Shown here piece by piece: positions 63,941 through 64,000 of a stretch of DNA of 64,000 nt (the first letter of the stretch is position 1; every line of letters begins with the position of its first letter). The notes beneath the pieces are model-generated. The model was given only the letters and a program-made list of their open reading frames with translations, ran no database searches and had not been told where the DNA came from. The DNA is taken from NCBI GenBank assembly GCA_029558905.1, contig JAKQCX010000015.1, positions 1 to 64,000 on the forward strand, given 5' to 3'. The position numbers and the translations under genes were made by a program. The DNA comes from Pseudomonadota bacterium. GTDB taxonomy: Bacteria; Pseudomonadota; Gammaproteobacteria; Burkholderiales; Thiobacillaceae.

Positions 63941-64000
63941 TTACAGGCGGCAGGACAGCGTGGCACGGACCGACGCCCGGGTGTCTTCACGCATCGGGGC
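63941..64000 (-). CDS. 3' end of an unidentified gene (cut by window edge)
   Basis: On the minus strand an open frame enters from the window edge and ends at TAA (63941-63943), giving only about 19 residues (ending VRATLSCRL). The gene would lie 12 bases upstream of trkA and probably in the same operon. Too little is visible to identify it or prove it is coding. Confidence 0.35.
   Translation of the reverse strand, partial: APMREDTRASVRATLSCRL

Overview
The window reads as one contiguous stretch of a GC-rich gammaproteobacterial chromosome from a sulfur-oxidising lineage close to Chromatiales/Ectothiorhodospiraceae or Acidiferrobacterales. This is inferred from gene content: an aprMBA adenylylsulfate reductase operon, a Trk potassium system, UbiE, paired LpxL/HtrB acyltransferases, and a glutamate-cysteine ligase of the Acidithiobacillus ferrooxidans type. 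I see no insertion sequences, phage genes, CRISPR arrays, rRNA or tRNA genes.

Region by region. (1) 1-346 is the 5' end of glnA, with an NtrC/sigma-54 control region at 416-542. Divergent from it, 802-7114 encodes a four-gene type II DMSO-reductase-family complex (alpha with a Tat signal, four-cluster beta, haem-binding gamma, TorD-type chaperone). Its alpha and beta subunits resemble the periplasmic nitrite oxidoreductase (NxrAB) group. A TDT/SLAC1-family anion channel gene converges on it. (2) 8625-22863 is mostly housekeeping: a THUMP RNA methyltransferase, a TlpA-like thioredoxin, DinB, apbE-gshB-gshA, trmL, a TPR protein, yggX, ubiE, then a long leftward block (two LpxL-like genes, GNAT, CoA-binding protein, a membrane protein, dapF, DUF484, xerC, DUF202). 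(3) 22907-26698 is the S-adenosylmethionine cycle: metK with a structured leader able to hide its ribosome binding site, a diguanylate cyclase, and ahcY behind an S-adenosylhomocysteine riboswitch. (4) 26740-32410 is an accessory cluster of unknown product: sulfotransferase, thiamine-diphosphate enzyme, glycosyltransferase-like protein and CapK/PaaK-like adenylating enzyme. (5) 32394-46471 holds hemE, then an acetate-type transport module (exonuclease, two DUF294/CBS proteins, ActP-like symporter plus DUF485, a two-component system), mscS, msrPQ and a lipoprotein. (6) 46468-53550 holds uvrD, aprMBA and small satellite genes. (7) 53898-64000 holds cytochrome b561 with two YceI proteins, a UDG-family protein, a MoaD-like protein without the usual Gly-Gly tail, lnt, selD, two tandem trkH, trkA and a gene fragment.

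Together the genes suggest a chemolithotroph or mixotroph that oxidises sulfite through APS reductase and may couple electrons to or from nitrogen oxyanions in the periplasm through the NXR/NAR-like complex. The most notable items are the NXR-like operon, the metK leader, the four-gene accessory cluster, an LpxL paralogue lacking its acidic catalytic residue, and the tail-less MoaD-like protein. All assignments come from reading motifs and context. No database search was possible.
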